A program made the translations under genes and the position numbers. A stretch of DNA of 64,000 bases, taken from the NCBI RefSeq assembly GCF_027667425.1, contig NZ_JAQEGR010000011.1, forward strand, positions 89,933-153,932, given 5' to 3'. The stretch is from Fusicatenibacter saccharivorans (GTDB lineage: Bacteria; Bacillota; Clostridia; Lachnospirales; Lachnospiraceae). Of this stretch, positions 52,567 through 62,669 are shown in pieces. Positions within the stretch are counted from its first letter, which is position 1, and every line of letters begins with the position of its first letter. The notes beneath the pieces were generated by a model. That model was given only the letters and a program-made list of their open reading frames with translations. It ran no database searches and was not told the DNA's origin.

Positions 52567-52910
52567 TTTTCTGTTTCCTTTAATATATGATGTAGTCTTC
52601 CCAGATGCAAAAGTGCTCCCTCTATCTCGAAATACGTACAGTTTTTTGCATTAACTCTTGCGATCACAACTACATCCATTCCACACTGAAATTCCTCTTC
52701 ATGCAGACGATAACTCTCCCGGATCAGTCTCGCCAGATGGTGGCGCACAACGCTGTTTCCCACCTTTTTACTTACTGAAATTCCAATCCGGTTCCGTCCC
52801 AGCTGATTTTTCTTCACATACATGACCAGAAATCGGTTTGCAAACGATGTTCCCTGCTTATAAACCAGCTGAAAATCTCTGTTTTTTTTCAGGCTTTCCG
52901 AATATTTCAT
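52563..52910 (-). CDS. rnpA: Ribonuclease P protein component
   Basis: A 115-residue basic protein that pairs with the RNase P RNA for tRNA 5' maturation. The start (MKYSESLKKNRDFQLVYKQG) and the RNR-like core with NRIGISVSKKVGNSVVRHHL, LARLIRESYRL are typical. It lies downstream of rpmH with a hairpin between. Confidence 0.96.
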   Translation of the reverse strand: MKYSESLKKNRDFQLVYKQGTSFANRFLVMYVKKNQLGRNRIGISVSKKVGNSVVRHHLARLIRESYRLHEEEFQCGMDVVVIARVNAKNCTYFEIEGALLHLGRLHHILKETEK

Positions 52911-52978
52911 GAATCCATTCTTTCCTTCATGATTTGTCTAAATTTTCTTTTCATTGAATAGCTTTAGATAGAAGAAAA

Positions 52979-53005
52979 GACCACATAAATTTTATGCGGC
53001 CTTTG
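52979..53005 (-). terminator. Hairpin between rpmH and rnpA
   Basis: On the minus strand AAGGCCGCATAAA pairs with TTTATGTGGTCT (G-T pairs) and TTTTCTTC follows. Read-through to rnpA is expected. Confidence 0.65.
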
Positions 53006-53008
53006 GTT

Positions 53009-53143
53009 TTATGCTGATAATTTTTTTCTTCCTTTTAATCTTCTTGCAGCTAAAACTTTTCTTCCACCTTTTGTGCTCATTCTTGCTCTGAATCCGTGAA
53101 CTTTAGCTCTGGATCTTTTTTTCGGCTGAAATGTCATTTTCAT
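53009..53143 (-). CDS. rpmH: Ribosomal protein L34
   Basis: A 44-residue, very basic protein, too short for common ORF cutoffs. It starts MKMTFQPKKRSRAKVHGFRA and ends in the Arg/Lys-rich GGRKVLAARRLKGRKKLSA, the universal L34 pattern. AAAGGAGGTGCC lies upstream of the ATG. It is the first gene leftward of the origin, as usual in bacteria. Confidence 0.97.
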   Translation of the reverse strand: MKMTFQPKKRSRAKVHGFRARMSTKGGRKVLAARRLKGRKKLSA

Positions 53144-53360
53144 AAGATAAGGCACCTCCTTTAAATTCTAATCAATAACTGCCTGCGAGGCAGTATTTCA
53201 CTACATGTATGACAGAAAACATCATTTCAATTATATTCATAAACCCCCATTTCGTCAACCCTAAAATCAATAATTTTCGCAGTTTTTTCGGGAAAAATGC
53301 CGCTCTGACGCGGTTTTCCGGTCTGCCGCTGCCCGTGCCTTCCGTGTGCTGATTTTCGGT

Positions 53361-53812
53361 TTATCCACAACTTATCCACACTGTCCGCCGCACACGTACA
53401 AATACCAGTTCGATTTTTGCGCTTTCCACACGATATCTTGTAACCGTAATCAACATTATCCACAATCTGTGGATAACCTTGTGGATAACTTTCGGTTTTG
53501 CTGTGTACAACCTGTGGGCATTTCCAATTTTTCCAGTATTTACGCCATGTATAATGTGTATATAAGTTTTCCAGACTTTACACATTTCGGTTTTTCCAGC
53601 CCTCTATCCACAATTTTATCAACATAAGCTTCCCTGTTATCCACAAACTATCCTCCATTTCATCAACAGGAAAATTTTTTACACATTCTGTGGATAAAAA
53701 AATAATTATCCACATTTTTGGGTTGAATAAAACGGCATTTTATTATATCATATAGAAGTAAAAATGCGACTATTCGGGGAAAATTTCGTTTTTCAGACAG
53801 AAGTTATCCCCA
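53361..53812. other. oriC part 1: DnaA-box cluster upstream of dnaA
   Basis: Perfect TTATCCACA boxes: plus strand 53361, 53372, 53456, 53637 and 53716; minus strand (TGTGGATAA) 53468, 53480 and 53699. Near-matches: CTATCCACA at 53604 and TTATCCCCA at 53804. The cluster lies between rpmH and dnaA, in AT-rich DNA, the standard place for the upstream half of a Firmicute origin. Confidence 0.93.
53733..53761 (+). promoter_or_regulatory. Likely dnaA promoter
   Basis: TTGAAT at 53733-53738, 17 bases, TATCAT at 53756-53761. A perfect DnaA box at 53716-53724 sits just upstream and another near-match downstream, so DnaA can control its own gene. Confidence 0.55.
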
Positions 53813-53850
53813 AAAAGCAATGATTATAGAAGCGGAGCGACAGAAAAAGC

Positions 53851-55191
53851 ATGGAAATCGTACAAGATAAATGGAAAGAAATACTGCAGAGAGTGCGGGA
53901 CGAGCACGAATTATCTGAGATCTCCTTTACTACATGGATTGAACCACTTACGATCCATTCGGTTGAGGACAATCTGATCACAATCCTGGTTCCATCCGAA
54001 AAAATGGGTCTCGATTACGTGAGCAAAAAATATACTCTTCCTATTAAAGTGGCCATCGCGGAAATCACAGGTGTCAACTATGAGATCCGCTTTATTCTTC
54101 CGGAAGAAGTGAAACAGGAAAAAGCGCCTGCTCCCGTCCAGAAAAATCTCTATGTGCCGAACCTGAATCCAAAGTATACCTTTGATACCTTCGTGGTCGG
54201 CAGCAATAACAAATTTGCCCATGCAGCTTCTCTCGCCGTGGCCGAATCCCCGGGAGAAATCTACAATCCGCTGTTTTTATACGGTGGTGTTGGACTGGGC
54301 AAAACCCATCTGATGCATTCGATCGCACATTTTATTCTTCAGAAGAACCCGTCTTCGCGGATTCTCTACGTAACGAGTGAAGAATTTACAAATGAAGTCA
54401 TCGAGGCCATCCGAAACAGCAACAACACCGCAATGACCAAATTCCGTGAGAAATACCGCAATATCGACGTACTTCTCATCGATGATGTGCAGTTTATTAT
54501 AGGAAAGGAATCAACACAGGAAGAGTTTTTCCATACCTTCAATACGTTGCACGGCGCCAACAAACAGATCATCCTTTCTTCGGATCGTCCCCCGAAAGAC
54601 ATGGATATCCTGGAAGACCGCATCCGTTCCCGTTTCGAATGGGGACTCCTTGCCGACATCCAGAGCCCGGATTATGAAACGCGAATCGCCATCCTCCGCA
54701 AAAAGCAGGAACTCGACGGCTATTCCGTCAGCGACGATGTGATCGAATACATCGCTTCCAATATTAAATCGAACATCCGTGAATTAGAAGGCGCTCTCAA
54801 CAAAATCATTGCATACGCAAACCTTGAAAAACGTGAAATCAACATTGATCTTGCAGAACAGGTGCTGCGCGATATCATCTCCCCAAACGAGAAGAAGGTC
54901 ATCACGCCGGAATTTATCATCGACACCGTTGCAGATCACTTCGATATTACGCCGTCCGACATTGTCGGCAGCAAGCGGAGCAGCAAAATCGTATTCCCGC
55001 GCCAGATCGCAATGTATCTGTGCCGCGAAATGCTCGATGCCCCGCTGACCGGAATCGGAAAAATGATGGGCGACCGCGATCATACCACTGTCATGCACGG
55101 CATTGAGAAGATCGAAAAGGAAATGAATGCCAAAGACAGTGTCCGCAACACGGTAGATATCTTAAAGAAGAAGATTAACCCGTCTAAATAA
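53851..55191 (+). CDS. dnaA: Chromosomal replication initiator DnaA
   Basis: A 446-residue AAA+ initiator. Domain I (about 1-85, KEILQRVRDEHELSEISFTT) is followed by a short domain II linker (about 86-110). The ATPase core has Walker A GGVGLGKTH at residues 145-153, Walker B LLIDDVQF and the sensor regions. The DNA-binding domain IV has the signature MGDRDHTTVMHGIEKIEKEM. It binds the boxes on both sides of its gene. GGAGCGACAG upstream serves as ribosome site. Confidence 0.98.
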   Translation: MEIVQDKWKEILQRVRDEHELSEISFTTWIEPLTIHSVEDNLITILVPSEKMGLDYVSKKYTLPIKVAIAEITGVNYEIRFILPEEVKQEKAPAPVQKNLYVPNLNPKYTFDTFVVGSNNKFAHAASLAVAESPGEIYNPLFLYGGVGLGKTHLMHSIAHFILQKNPSSRILYVTSEEFTNEVIEAIRNSNNTAMTKFREKYRNIDVLLIDDVQFIIGKESTQEEFFHTFNTLHGANKQIILSSDRPPKDMDILEDRIRSRFEWGLLADIQSPDYETRIAILRKKQELDGYSVSDDVIEYIASNIKSNIRELEGALNKIIAYANLEKREINIDLAEQVLRDIISPNEKKVITPEFIIDTVADHFDITPSDIVGSKRSSKIVFPRQIAMYLCREMLDAPLTGIGKMMGDRDHTTVMHGIEKIEKEMNAKDSVRNTVDILKKKINPSK

Positions 55192-55545
55192 GCGGCATAG
55201 CTGTAACTCTGTCAAAACAGTTCGAACCGATCTACATTTATATCTACATTTATATAAGAAGAAACGCATCGGTTTACAGGCCCTTATTTATGCACAAACC
55301 GATGTGGAAAGCCTGTGGATGAATTGTGGACAACTTTGGAGCCTGAAGTTATCAACATTTCATACACAAGTTCACGTTCGATTATTCACAGAGTTATACA
55401 GATCCATTTTTCCAGTATTTCCGCATTCTCGAAGGGGTTATCCACATATCCACAGCCCCTACGACTAAGACTACGGATTTTTACTATATTTTTTCTTTAT
55501 AAGCATACTCACCCAGCCGTGAGGAAAGGAGAGTTATCCACAATT
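55192..55545. other. oriC part 2: dnaA-dnaN gap with DnaA boxes
   Basis: Perfect TTATCCACA boxes lie at 55438-55446 and 55534-55542. Near-matches lie at 55314-55322 (TGTGGATGA) and 55325-55333 (TGTGGACAA). An A/T-rich stretch at about 55477-55505 between the two perfect boxes is a candidate unwinding region, as in the B. subtilis downstream origin half. Confidence 0.82.
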
Positions 55546-56655
55546 ATGAAATTAGTGTTTGACAAAGCAGACCTTGTAAAAAGCGTTGCCATTGCGATGA
55601 AAGCTGTTTCCGGTAAAACTACGATGCCAATTCTGCAGTGTATCCTGATTGATGCATCTTCCAGCCAGATCAAGTTTACCTCCAACGATATGGAACTCGG
55701 AATTGAGACCCTTGTCACAGGTATGATTCTGGAACGCGGTATTGTTGCTCTGGATGCAAAGATTTTTTCTGAGATCGTAAGAAAACTTCCGGATAATCAG
55801 GTTACAATAGAAACAGATGAAAATCTGCTAACCACGATTACGTGTGAAAAAGCAAAATTCAACATTCCGGGACAGTCAGGAGAAGATTTTTCCTATCTGC
55901 CGATTCTCGAAACTTCCGATTGTGTTTCCATTTCCCAGTTCACCTTAAAAGAACTGATCCGTCAGACCATTTTCTCCATTGCAGCCAATGAGAACAACAA
56001 ACTGATGACCGGTGAGCTGTTTGAAATCAAAGATAACACACTTCGCGTCGTATCTCTGGACGGACACCGTATTGCGATCCGCAAAATTGAGCTGAAAAAT
56101 TCGTATCTGGACCGAAAAGTCGTTGTTCCGGGAAAAACCCTGAACGAAATCAGCAAAATTCTGTCCGGCGAGATGGATGATCAGATTGATATTTACTTCT
56201 CGGAAAACCACATTATGTTCAAGTTCGATGATACAACGGTCGTTTCCAGACTGATCGACGGTGAATATTTCCGCATCGACCAGATGCTTTCGAGTGATTA
56301 CGAGACAAAAGTGACGATCAACAAAAAAGAATTCTTAAGCTGTATCGACCGTGCGACGCTTCTTGTCAAAGAAGGCGACAAAAAACCGATCATCATCGAC
56401 ATCCAGGATGGAGCGATGGAACTGCAGATCAACTCCGCGATGGGTTCCATGAAAGAAGAGATCGATATCAACAAAGAAGGCAAGGATATTATGATCGGTT
56501 TTAACCCGAAATTCCTGATCGATGCACTTCGTGTTATTGACGACGAGGAAATTTCGATTTATCTGGTCAACCCGAAGGCTCCATGTTTTATCCGGAACGA
56601 AGAAGAGAGCTATATCTATCTGATTCTGCCGGTAAACTTCAATTCCGTGAGATAA
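55546..56655 (+). CDS. dnaN: DNA polymerase III beta subunit (sliding clamp)
   Basis: A 369-residue clamp of three similar domains. It starts MKLVFDKADLVKSVAIAMKA and includes KTTMPILQCILID, FNIPGQSGEDFSYLP and the C-terminal VNPKAPCFIRNEEESYIYLI, LPVNF. It ties polymerase and other factors to DNA. I use the ATG at 55546; GGAAAGGAG lies 13 bases before, with a DnaA box between, so the longer frame that covers the origin gap is not the gene. Confidence 0.97.
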   Translation: MKLVFDKADLVKSVAIAMKAVSGKTTMPILQCILIDASSSQIKFTSNDMELGIETLVTGMILERGIVALDAKIFSEIVRKLPDNQVTIETDENLLTTITCEKAKFNIPGQSGEDFSYLPILETSDCVSISQFTLKELIRQTIFSIAANENNKLMTGELFEIKDNTLRVVSLDGHRIAIRKIELKNSYLDRKVVVPGKTLNEISKILSGEMDDQIDIYFSENHIMFKFDDTTVVSRLIDGEYFRIDQMLSSDYETKVTINKKEFLSCIDRATLLVKEGDKKPIIIDIQDGAMELQINSAMGSMKEEIDINKEGKDIMIGFNPKFLIDALRVIDDEEISIYLVNPKAPCFIRNEEESYIYLILPVNFNSVR

Positions 56656-56777
56656 GTCACATAAGTTTGAAATCTGCCGGAACCTTTTCTGAAAGAACTT
56701 TCAGCGGTTTTACAGCCACACAGGTTGAAAACTGCGAACTTACGTGAGGAAAAGGCACGGCAGTGCAGGAGGAAAAA

Positions 56778-56987
56778 ATGGAAATTATTACGCTGCGTGA
56801 AGATTACATCAAACTGGGCCAGGCATTAAAAGCTGCGGCTCTGGTAGAAGACGGCGTGGAAGCAAAGCTCGTCATCAAGGACGGCGAAGTGACCGTAAAC
56901 GGTGAAGTAGATACCCGCCGCGGCCGCAAGCTCTATGACGGAGATGTTGTCTGCTACAATGGAAATGAGATACAAATTAAAAAATAA
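56778..56987 (+). CDS. yaaA: S4-domain RNA-binding protein (YaaA/RlbA-like)
   Basis: A 69-residue protein, nearly all S4 fold (YIKLGQALKAAALVEDGVEA, then VNGEVDTRRGRKLYDGDVV). It lies between dnaN and recF, the conserved place of the B. subtilis yaaA/rlbA gene, and probably binds ribosomal RNA. The ATG at 56778 follows GCAGGAGG. Confidence 0.92.
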   Translation: MEIITLREDYIKLGQALKAAALVEDGVEAKLVIKDGEVTVNGEVDTRRGRKLYDGDVVCYNGNEIQIKK

Positions 56988-57027
56988 GGCTTAAAAACTT
57001 AAGCTGATTTTTCACGGACGAGTGCTC

Positions 57028-58125
57028 ATGTATATCAAATCTTTAGAACTGAAGAACTATCGGAATTATGAGAGTTTATGCATAAATATCAGCCCCGGAA
57101 CGAATATTCTCTACGGCGACAATGCCCAGGGAAAGACGAATATTCTCGAGGCTTTATATCTCGCGGGTACGACAAAATCGCACCGCGGCAGCAAGGACCG
57201 CGAAATCATCCAGTTTGACCGGGAGGAAGCCCATATCCGGATGATGGTGGAGCGGAACGGCAGCACGCATAAAATCGATATGCATCTAAAAAAAAATAAA
57301 TCCAAGGGAATCGCCATCGATGGAGTTCCGATCCGCAAAGCGTCGGAACTTTTTGGCATTGTAAATATTGTGTTTTTCTCTCCGGAGGATCTGAATATAA
57401 TCAAAAACGGTCCTGCGGAGCGCCGGCGTTTCCTGGATAGCGAAATTTGTCAATTGTCAAGACTATACATGATCGAGCTTGCCAATTATAATAAAGTGGT
57501 GGCGCAGAGAAACAAGCTGCTTAAAGAGATTTCGTTTTCCGGCAGAATGGCGGATACGCTCGAGATCTGGGATGAGCAGATGGTCCGCTATGGAACAAGC
57601 ATTATTTCCGAGCGGAAAAAATTTATCAGCCGCCTGAATGATATTTTATCCGAGATCCATCAGAATCTGACCGGAGGAAAGGAGCAGATTCTGATTACCT
57701 ATGAACCGAATGTGTCCGAGGAAGGGTTTTCCGAAGAGTTAAAAGCCGGAAGAGAGCGTGATCTGCGTTTCGGACAGTCCTACACCGGGCCGCACCGGGA
57801 CGATTTCTGTGTGCGGGTCAACGACATTGATATCCGTAAATACGGTTCCCAGGGGCAGCAGAGGACGGCGGCGCTTTCGCTGAAACTGGCGGAGATCCGT
57901 CTGGTCGAGGAGGAAATTCACGATACACCGGTTTTACTGCTGGATGATGTTTTGTCGGAGCTGGACGGTAGCCGGCAGAATTATCTTCTGCAGAGCATTC
58001 ACAGCATACAGACACTGATTACCTGTACCGGACTGGACGAGTTTGTCGAAAATCATTTTGAGGCAAACAGCGTATTCCAGGTGGTCGAGGGATCTGTGTT
58101 TCACAAAGAAACAGGAGGAATCTAA
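57028..58125 (+). CDS. recF: DNA repair ATPase RecF
   Basis: A 365-residue SMC-like ATPase for gap repair and RecA loading. Walker A GDNAQGKTNILEA is near residue 30. The signature SQGQQRTAALSLKLAE and Walker B VLLLDDVLSELD are at about 270-320. The ATG at 57028 is preferred over the GTG two codons earlier, as MYIKSLELKNYRNY is the usual RecF start. The gyrB ATG follows directly after the recF stop. Confidence 0.96.
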   Translation: MYIKSLELKNYRNYESLCINISPGTNILYGDNAQGKTNILEALYLAGTTKSHRGSKDREIIQFDREEAHIRMMVERNGSTHKIDMHLKKNKSKGIAIDGVPIRKASELFGIVNIVFFSPEDLNIIKNGPAERRRFLDSEICQLSRLYMIELANYNKVVAQRNKLLKEISFSGRMADTLEIWDEQMVRYGTSIISERKKFISRLNDILSEIHQNLTGGKEQILITYEPNVSEEGFSEELKAGRERDLRFGQSYTGPHRDDFCVRVNDIDIRKYGSQGQQRTAALSLKLAEIRLVEEEIHDTPVLLLDDVLSELDGSRQNYLLQSIHSIQTLITCTGLDEFVENHFEANSVFQVVEGSVFHKETGGI

Positions 58126-60057
58126 ATGAGTACAGAGAATATGGAAAAGACAGAGTATGGTGCAGACCAGATTCAGATTCTGGAGGGTCTGGAAGCCGTA
58201 CGGAAGCGCCCAGGTATGTATATCGGCAGTACCTCCGCACGGGGACTTCACCATCTGGTCTATGAGATTGTCGACAACTCGGTAGACGAGGCACTGGCAG
58301 GATACTGCAAAAATATTGACGTTACGATTAACCCGGACAACTCCATCACCGTCATCGACGACGGCCGTGGTATTCCGGTCGGCATCAATCATAAGTCGGG
58401 CCTTCCGGCCGTTGAGGTTGTCTTTACGGTGCTGCACGCAGGCGGAAAGTTCGGCGGCGGAGGGTACAAGGTATCCGGCGGTCTGCACGGCGTTGGTGCA
58501 TCCGTTGTAAATGCGCTGTCTAACTGGCTTGAGGTGCGCGTTTATCACGATGGAAAGGTTTACTTCCAGCGGTATGAGCGCGGAAAAACCATGAATAAGC
58601 TGGAGGTCATCGATACCTGTCCGATCGAAAAAACAGGTACCGAGGTCCGTTTCCTGCCGGATGACACGATGTTCGAGGAGACGGTTTATGATTACGACGT
58701 TTTAAAAACAAGACTCCGCGAGACCGCATTTCTGACCAAGGGACTGCGCATTGTTCTGCGCGATCTGCGCACGGATCCGGTAGTGGAAAAAGCATTCCAC
58801 TACGAGGGCGGTATCAAAGAGTTTGTCAGCTACCTGAACAAGAGCAAAACGGCGCTCTACCCGGACATCATCTACTGCGAGGGAGAAAGAGACGGCGTTC
58901 TCGTTGAGGTTGCGATGCAGCACAACGATTCCTATCAGGAAAATACGTACGGTTTCGTCAACAACATTACGACGCCGGAGGGCGGTACCCATATCGTGGG
59001 CTTCCGGAATGCGCTGACGAAAACCTTTAATGAATATGCAAGAGCAAATAAACTGTTAAAAGACAGCGAACCGAACCTGACCGGAGAGGATATCCGCGAG
59101 GGTATGACGGCGATTGTCAGCATCAAAATTGAGGAGCCGCAGTTCGAGGGCCAGACAAAGCAGAAACTTGGAAACAGCGAGGCGAGAGGAGCAGTCGACA
59201 ATATCGTGAGCACCCAGCTCGAGCTGTTCCTGGAGCAGAACCCGGCTGTCGCAAAAACGATCATTGAAAAGTCCCTGCTTTCCCAGCGTGCGAGAGAGGC
59301 TGCAAGAAAAGCGCGTGACCTGACGAGAAGAAAATCCGCACTGGACGGTATGTCCCTGCCTGGAAAACTGGCAGACTGCACCGACAAGGATCCGAAAAAC
59401 TGTGAGATCTTCCTGGTCGAGGGAGATTCCGCGGGCGGTTCCGCAAAATCCGCGAGAAGCCGTGCAACGCAGGCGATCCTGCCTCTGCGTGGAAAAATCC
59501 TGAATGTAGAGAAAGCACGTCTCGATAAAATTTATGCCAATGCCGAGATCAAAGCGATGATTACGGCATTCGGAACCGGAATCCACGACGATTTCGATAT
59601 CACCAAACTGCGCTACGACAAGATCATCATCATGACCGATGCCGATGTCGACGGCGCGCACATCGACACGCTGATGCTGACGTTCCTGTACCGCTTCATG
59701 CCGGAGCTGATCAAACAGGGCCACGTTTACCTGGCACAGCCGCCGCTGTTCAAGATTGAGAAAAACAAAAAAGTATGGTACGCATACGACGACGATCAGA
59801 TGAATCAGATCCTCAATGAGATCGGACGCGGAGATAATAAGATCCAGCGTTACAAAGGACTGGGAGAGATGGATGCGGAGCAGCTCTGGGAGACCACCAT
59901 GGACCCGGAACGCCGTGTTCTGCGCCGCGTTGTGTTCGATGAAGAGTATTCTTCTGAAATTGATCTTACCTTCAATACGCTCATGGGCGACAAGGTAGAA
60001 CCGCGCCGTGACTTTATCGAAGAGAGAGCAAAATACGCAAACAACCTGGATATCTAA
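58126..60057 (+). CDS. gyrB: DNA gyrase subunit B
   Basis: A 643-residue ATPase subunit. The GHKL ATP site is shown by EIVDNSVDEALAG, DDGRGIPVGI and GGLHGVGASVVNALS. The TOPRIM domain has the metal-binding EGDSAGGSAK and DADVDGAHI. The QRYKGLGEMD segment completes the C-terminal contact with GyrA. The length is that of the shorter Gram-positive type. It starts at the base after the recF stop. Confidence 0.98.
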   Translation: MSTENMEKTEYGADQIQILEGLEAVRKRPGMYIGSTSARGLHHLVYEIVDNSVDEALAGYCKNIDVTINPDNSITVIDDGRGIPVGINHKSGLPAVEVVFTVLHAGGKFGGGGYKVSGGLHGVGASVVNALSNWLEVRVYHDGKVYFQRYERGKTMNKLEVIDTCPIEKTGTEVRFLPDDTMFEETVYDYDVLKTRLRETAFLTKGLRIVLRDLRTDPVVEKAFHYEGGIKEFVSYLNKSKTALYPDIIYCEGERDGVLVEVAMQHNDSYQENTYGFVNNITTPEGGTHIVGFRNALTKTFNEYARANKLLKDSEPNLTGEDIREGMTAIVSIKIEEPQFEGQTKQKLGNSEARGAVDNIVSTQLELFLEQNPAVAKTIIEKSLLSQRAREAARKARDLTRRKSALDGMSLPGKLADCTDKDPKNCEIFLVEGDSAGGSAKSARSRATQAILPLRGKILNVEKARLDKIYANAEIKAMITAFGTGIHDDFDITKLRYDKIIIMTDADVDGAHIDTLMLTFLYRFMPELIKQGHVYLAQPPLFKIEKNKKVWYAYDDDQMNQILNEIGRGDNKIQRYKGLGEMDAEQLWETTMDPERRVLRRVVFDEEYSSEIDLTFNTLMGDKVEPRRDFIEERAKYANNLDI

Positions 60058-60087
60058 AAAGTCCTGTGAACTGAAGTGGAGGAAAAG

Positions 60088-62595
60088 ATGGAAGATAATG
60101 TTTTTGATAAAATTCACGAGGTCGATCTGAAAGACACGATGGAGGAATCCTACATCAACTACGCGATGAGCGTAATTGCATCCCGTGCACTTCCAGACGT
60201 CCGCGATGGCTTAAAGCCGGTACAGAGACGTATTCTGTACTCCATGAGTGAACTGAACAATACGCCGGATAAGCCGCACCGTAAGTGCGCGCGTATCGTC
60301 GGTGATACGATGGGTAAATATCACCCGCACGGCGACAGCTCTATCTACGGAGCACTCGTCAACATGGCACAGGACTGGGCAACCCGTTATCCGATGGTGG
60401 ACGGCCATGGAAACTTCGGTTCCGTCGACGGCGACGGCGCTGCGGCTATGCGATACACCGAGGCACGTTTAAGCAAAATCTCGATGGAGATGCTGGCGGA
60501 TATCAACAAAGACACCGTAGACTTCGCCCCGAACTTTGATGAAACCGAAAAAGAGCCTGTTGTTATGCCGGCCCGCTACCCGAACCTTCTGGTAAACGGT
60601 ACTTCCGGTATCGCAGTCGGTATGGCAACGAACATCCCGCCGCACAATCTGCGCGAGGTGGTAAGTGCCATTGTAAAAATTATTGATAATATCATCGAGG
60701 AGGACCGTACGACAGATCTCGAGGAGATTCTCGGCATTGTAAAAGGCCCTGACTTCCCGACCGGAGCAGAAATCCTCGGCACCCGCGGCATCGACGAGGC
60801 CTACCGTACCGGCCGCGGTAAAATCCGTGTTCGTGCGGTATCAAACATCGAGACACTGCCGAACGGAAAGAGCGAGATCATCGTAACCGAGATCCCGTAC
60901 ATGGTAAACAAGGCGCGCCTGATCGAGAACATCGCCGCGCTGGTAAGAGATAAAAAGATCGACGGCATCACCGGCATTGCGGACCACTCCAACCGTGAGG
61001 GTATGCGCATCTGTATCGAACTGCGCCGCGACGCCAATGCAAACGTCATCTTAAACCAGCTGTACAAACATACCCAGATGCAGGATACCTTTGGTGTGAT
61101 CATGCTTGCACTGGTAAACAATCAGCCGAAAGTCATGAACCTTCTGGAGATGCTGACGTATTATCTGCAGCACCAGGAAGAGGTTGTGACGAGAAGAACG
61201 AAATACGACCTGAACAAAGCGCAGGAGAGAAGCCATATTCTGGAAGGACTCTTAAAAGCGCTTGACCATATTGACGAAGTGATCCATATCATCCGTGCAT
61301 CCGCGAATGCGGCAGAGGCAAAGAAGAACCTGATGGAACGCTTCGATCTGAGTGATGCCCAGGCCCAGGCAATCGTAGACATGCGTCTGCGCGCTCTGAC
61401 CGGTCTGGAACGGGAGAAGCTCGAGAACGAGTACAAAGAGCTGATGGCGCGCATCGAGCAGTTAAAAGCCATCCTCGCAGACCGCAAGGTGCTTCTTGGC
61501 GTTATCCGCAGGGAGATTCTGACCGTATCCGAAAAATACGGCGATGACAGAAGAACTTCCATTGGCTTTGATGAGTACGATCTCTCCATGGAGGATCTGA
61601 TTCCGCGCGAGAATACCGTCATCACCATGACGAAACTGGGCTATATCAAACGTATGACCGTTGACAACTTCCGCAGCCAGAACCGCGGCGGCAAGGGAAT
61701 CAAGGGCATGCAGACCATCGAGGACGACTACATCGAGGAGCTTCTGATGACGACGACCCATCATTACCTCATGTTCTTTACGAATACGGGAAGAGTCTAC
61801 CGTCTGAAAGCATACGAGATTCCGGAGGCGTCCAGAACCGCAAGAGGAACGGCGATTGTCAACCTTCTCCAGCTGCAGCCGGGAGAGAAGATTACCGCTG
61901 TTATTCCAATGCGTAAATATGAGAAGGGCCATTATCTATTTATGGCAACGAAAAAGGGACTGGTGAAGAAGACGCCGCTCGAAGAGTACGAGAACGTCAG
62001 AAAAACGGGTCTTGCTGCCATTGCGCTCCGCGATGATGATGAACTGATTGAAGTTAAGACAACTGATAACGAGAAAGAGATTATTCTGGTAACGAAATTC
62101 GGCCAGTGTATCCGCTTCAAGGAAAACGATGTGCGTACGACAGGCCGTGTTTCCATGGGTGTACGCGGCATCAACCTTCTGGATGGCGATGAAGTAGTCG
62201 GCATGCAGATCTGCACGCAGGGAGACTATCTCCTTGTCGTATCCGAAAACGGCATGGGCAAACGGACGCCGATGGCAGAGTTTACCGTACAGCTCCGCGG
62301 CGGCAAGGGTGTCAAATGCTATAAGATTACCGAAAAGACCGGAAACCTGATCGGTTCCAAGGCGGTCAACGAGGATAATGAGATCATGATGATCACCACA
62401 GAGGGAATCATCATCCGTACGCCATGCTCCGGCATTTCTGTGATGGGACGGATCACATCCGGCGTTAAGCTGATGGATGTGGACGGCGAAATCAAGGTTG
62501 CCAGCATTGCAAAAGTAAGAGACAAAGAGGCGTCCGAGGAGACTTCGGTTTCGGAGAAAGAGAACGAAACGACTTCTGAGAAAACGCAGGAATAA
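60088..62595 (+). CDS. gyrA: DNA gyrase subunit A
   Basis: An 835-residue breakage and reunion subunit. The start region (LKDTMEESYINYAMSVIASR) and the active-site Tyr in AAMRYTEARLSKI are clear. The quinolone-resistance region reads HPHGDSSIYGALVNMAQDW with Ser and Ile at the usual variable places, which is wild-type-like. The C-terminal wheel with six blades includes the GyrA box QNRGGKGIKG. An acidic tail ends the protein. I use the ATG at 60088 since GTGGAGGAAAAG before it is the ribosome site. Confidence 0.98.
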   Translation: MEDNVFDKIHEVDLKDTMEESYINYAMSVIASRALPDVRDGLKPVQRRILYSMSELNNTPDKPHRKCARIVGDTMGKYHPHGDSSIYGALVNMAQDWATRYPMVDGHGNFGSVDGDGAAAMRYTEARLSKISMEMLADINKDTVDFAPNFDETEKEPVVMPARYPNLLVNGTSGIAVGMATNIPPHNLREVVSAIVKIIDNIIEEDRTTDLEEILGIVKGPDFPTGAEILGTRGIDEAYRTGRGKIRVRAVSNIETLPNGKSEIIVTEIPYMVNKARLIENIAALVRDKKIDGITGIADHSNREGMRICIELRRDANANVILNQLYKHTQMQDTFGVIMLALVNNQPKVMNLLEMLTYYLQHQEEVVTRRTKYDLNKAQERSHILEGLLKALDHIDEVIHIIRASANAAEAKKNLMERFDLSDAQAQAIVDMRLRALTGLEREKLENEYKELMARIEQLKAILADRKVLLGVIRREILTVSEKYGDDRRTSIGFDEYDLSMEDLIPRENTVITMTKLGYIKRMTVDNFRSQNRGGKGIKGMQTIEDDYIEELLMTTTHHYLMFFTNTGRVYRLKAYEIPEASRTARGTAIVNLLQLQPGEKITAVIPMRKYEKGHYLFMATKKGLVKKTPLEEYENVRKTGLAAIALRDDDELIEVKTTDNEKEIILVTKFGQCIRFKENDVRTTGRVSMGVRGINLLDGDEVVGMQICTQGDYLLVVSENGMGKRTPMAEFTVQLRGGKGVKCYKITEKTGNLIGSKAVNEDNEIMMITTEGIIIRTPCSGISVMGRITSGVKLMDVDGEIKVASIAKVRDKEASEETSVSEKENETTSEKTQE

Positions 62596-62607
62596 TACAG
62601 CGTCGAA

Positions 62608-62645
62608 AAACGTGTCTGAGAGAAAAAAGCTCAGGCACGTTTTTC
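62608..62645 (+). terminator. Terminator after gyrA
   Basis: AAACGTGTCTGAG at 62608-62620 pairs with CTCAGGCACGTTT at 62630-62642 (one G-T pair), then TTTCTC. Confidence 0.85.
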
Positions 62646-62669
62646 TCGTTTGGGGAAGGGAAGAAAAAT

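Noticed and set aside
53227..53627. Short frames in the origin region upstream of dnaA
   Set aside because: They are made of repeated DnaA boxes and have no ribosome sites.
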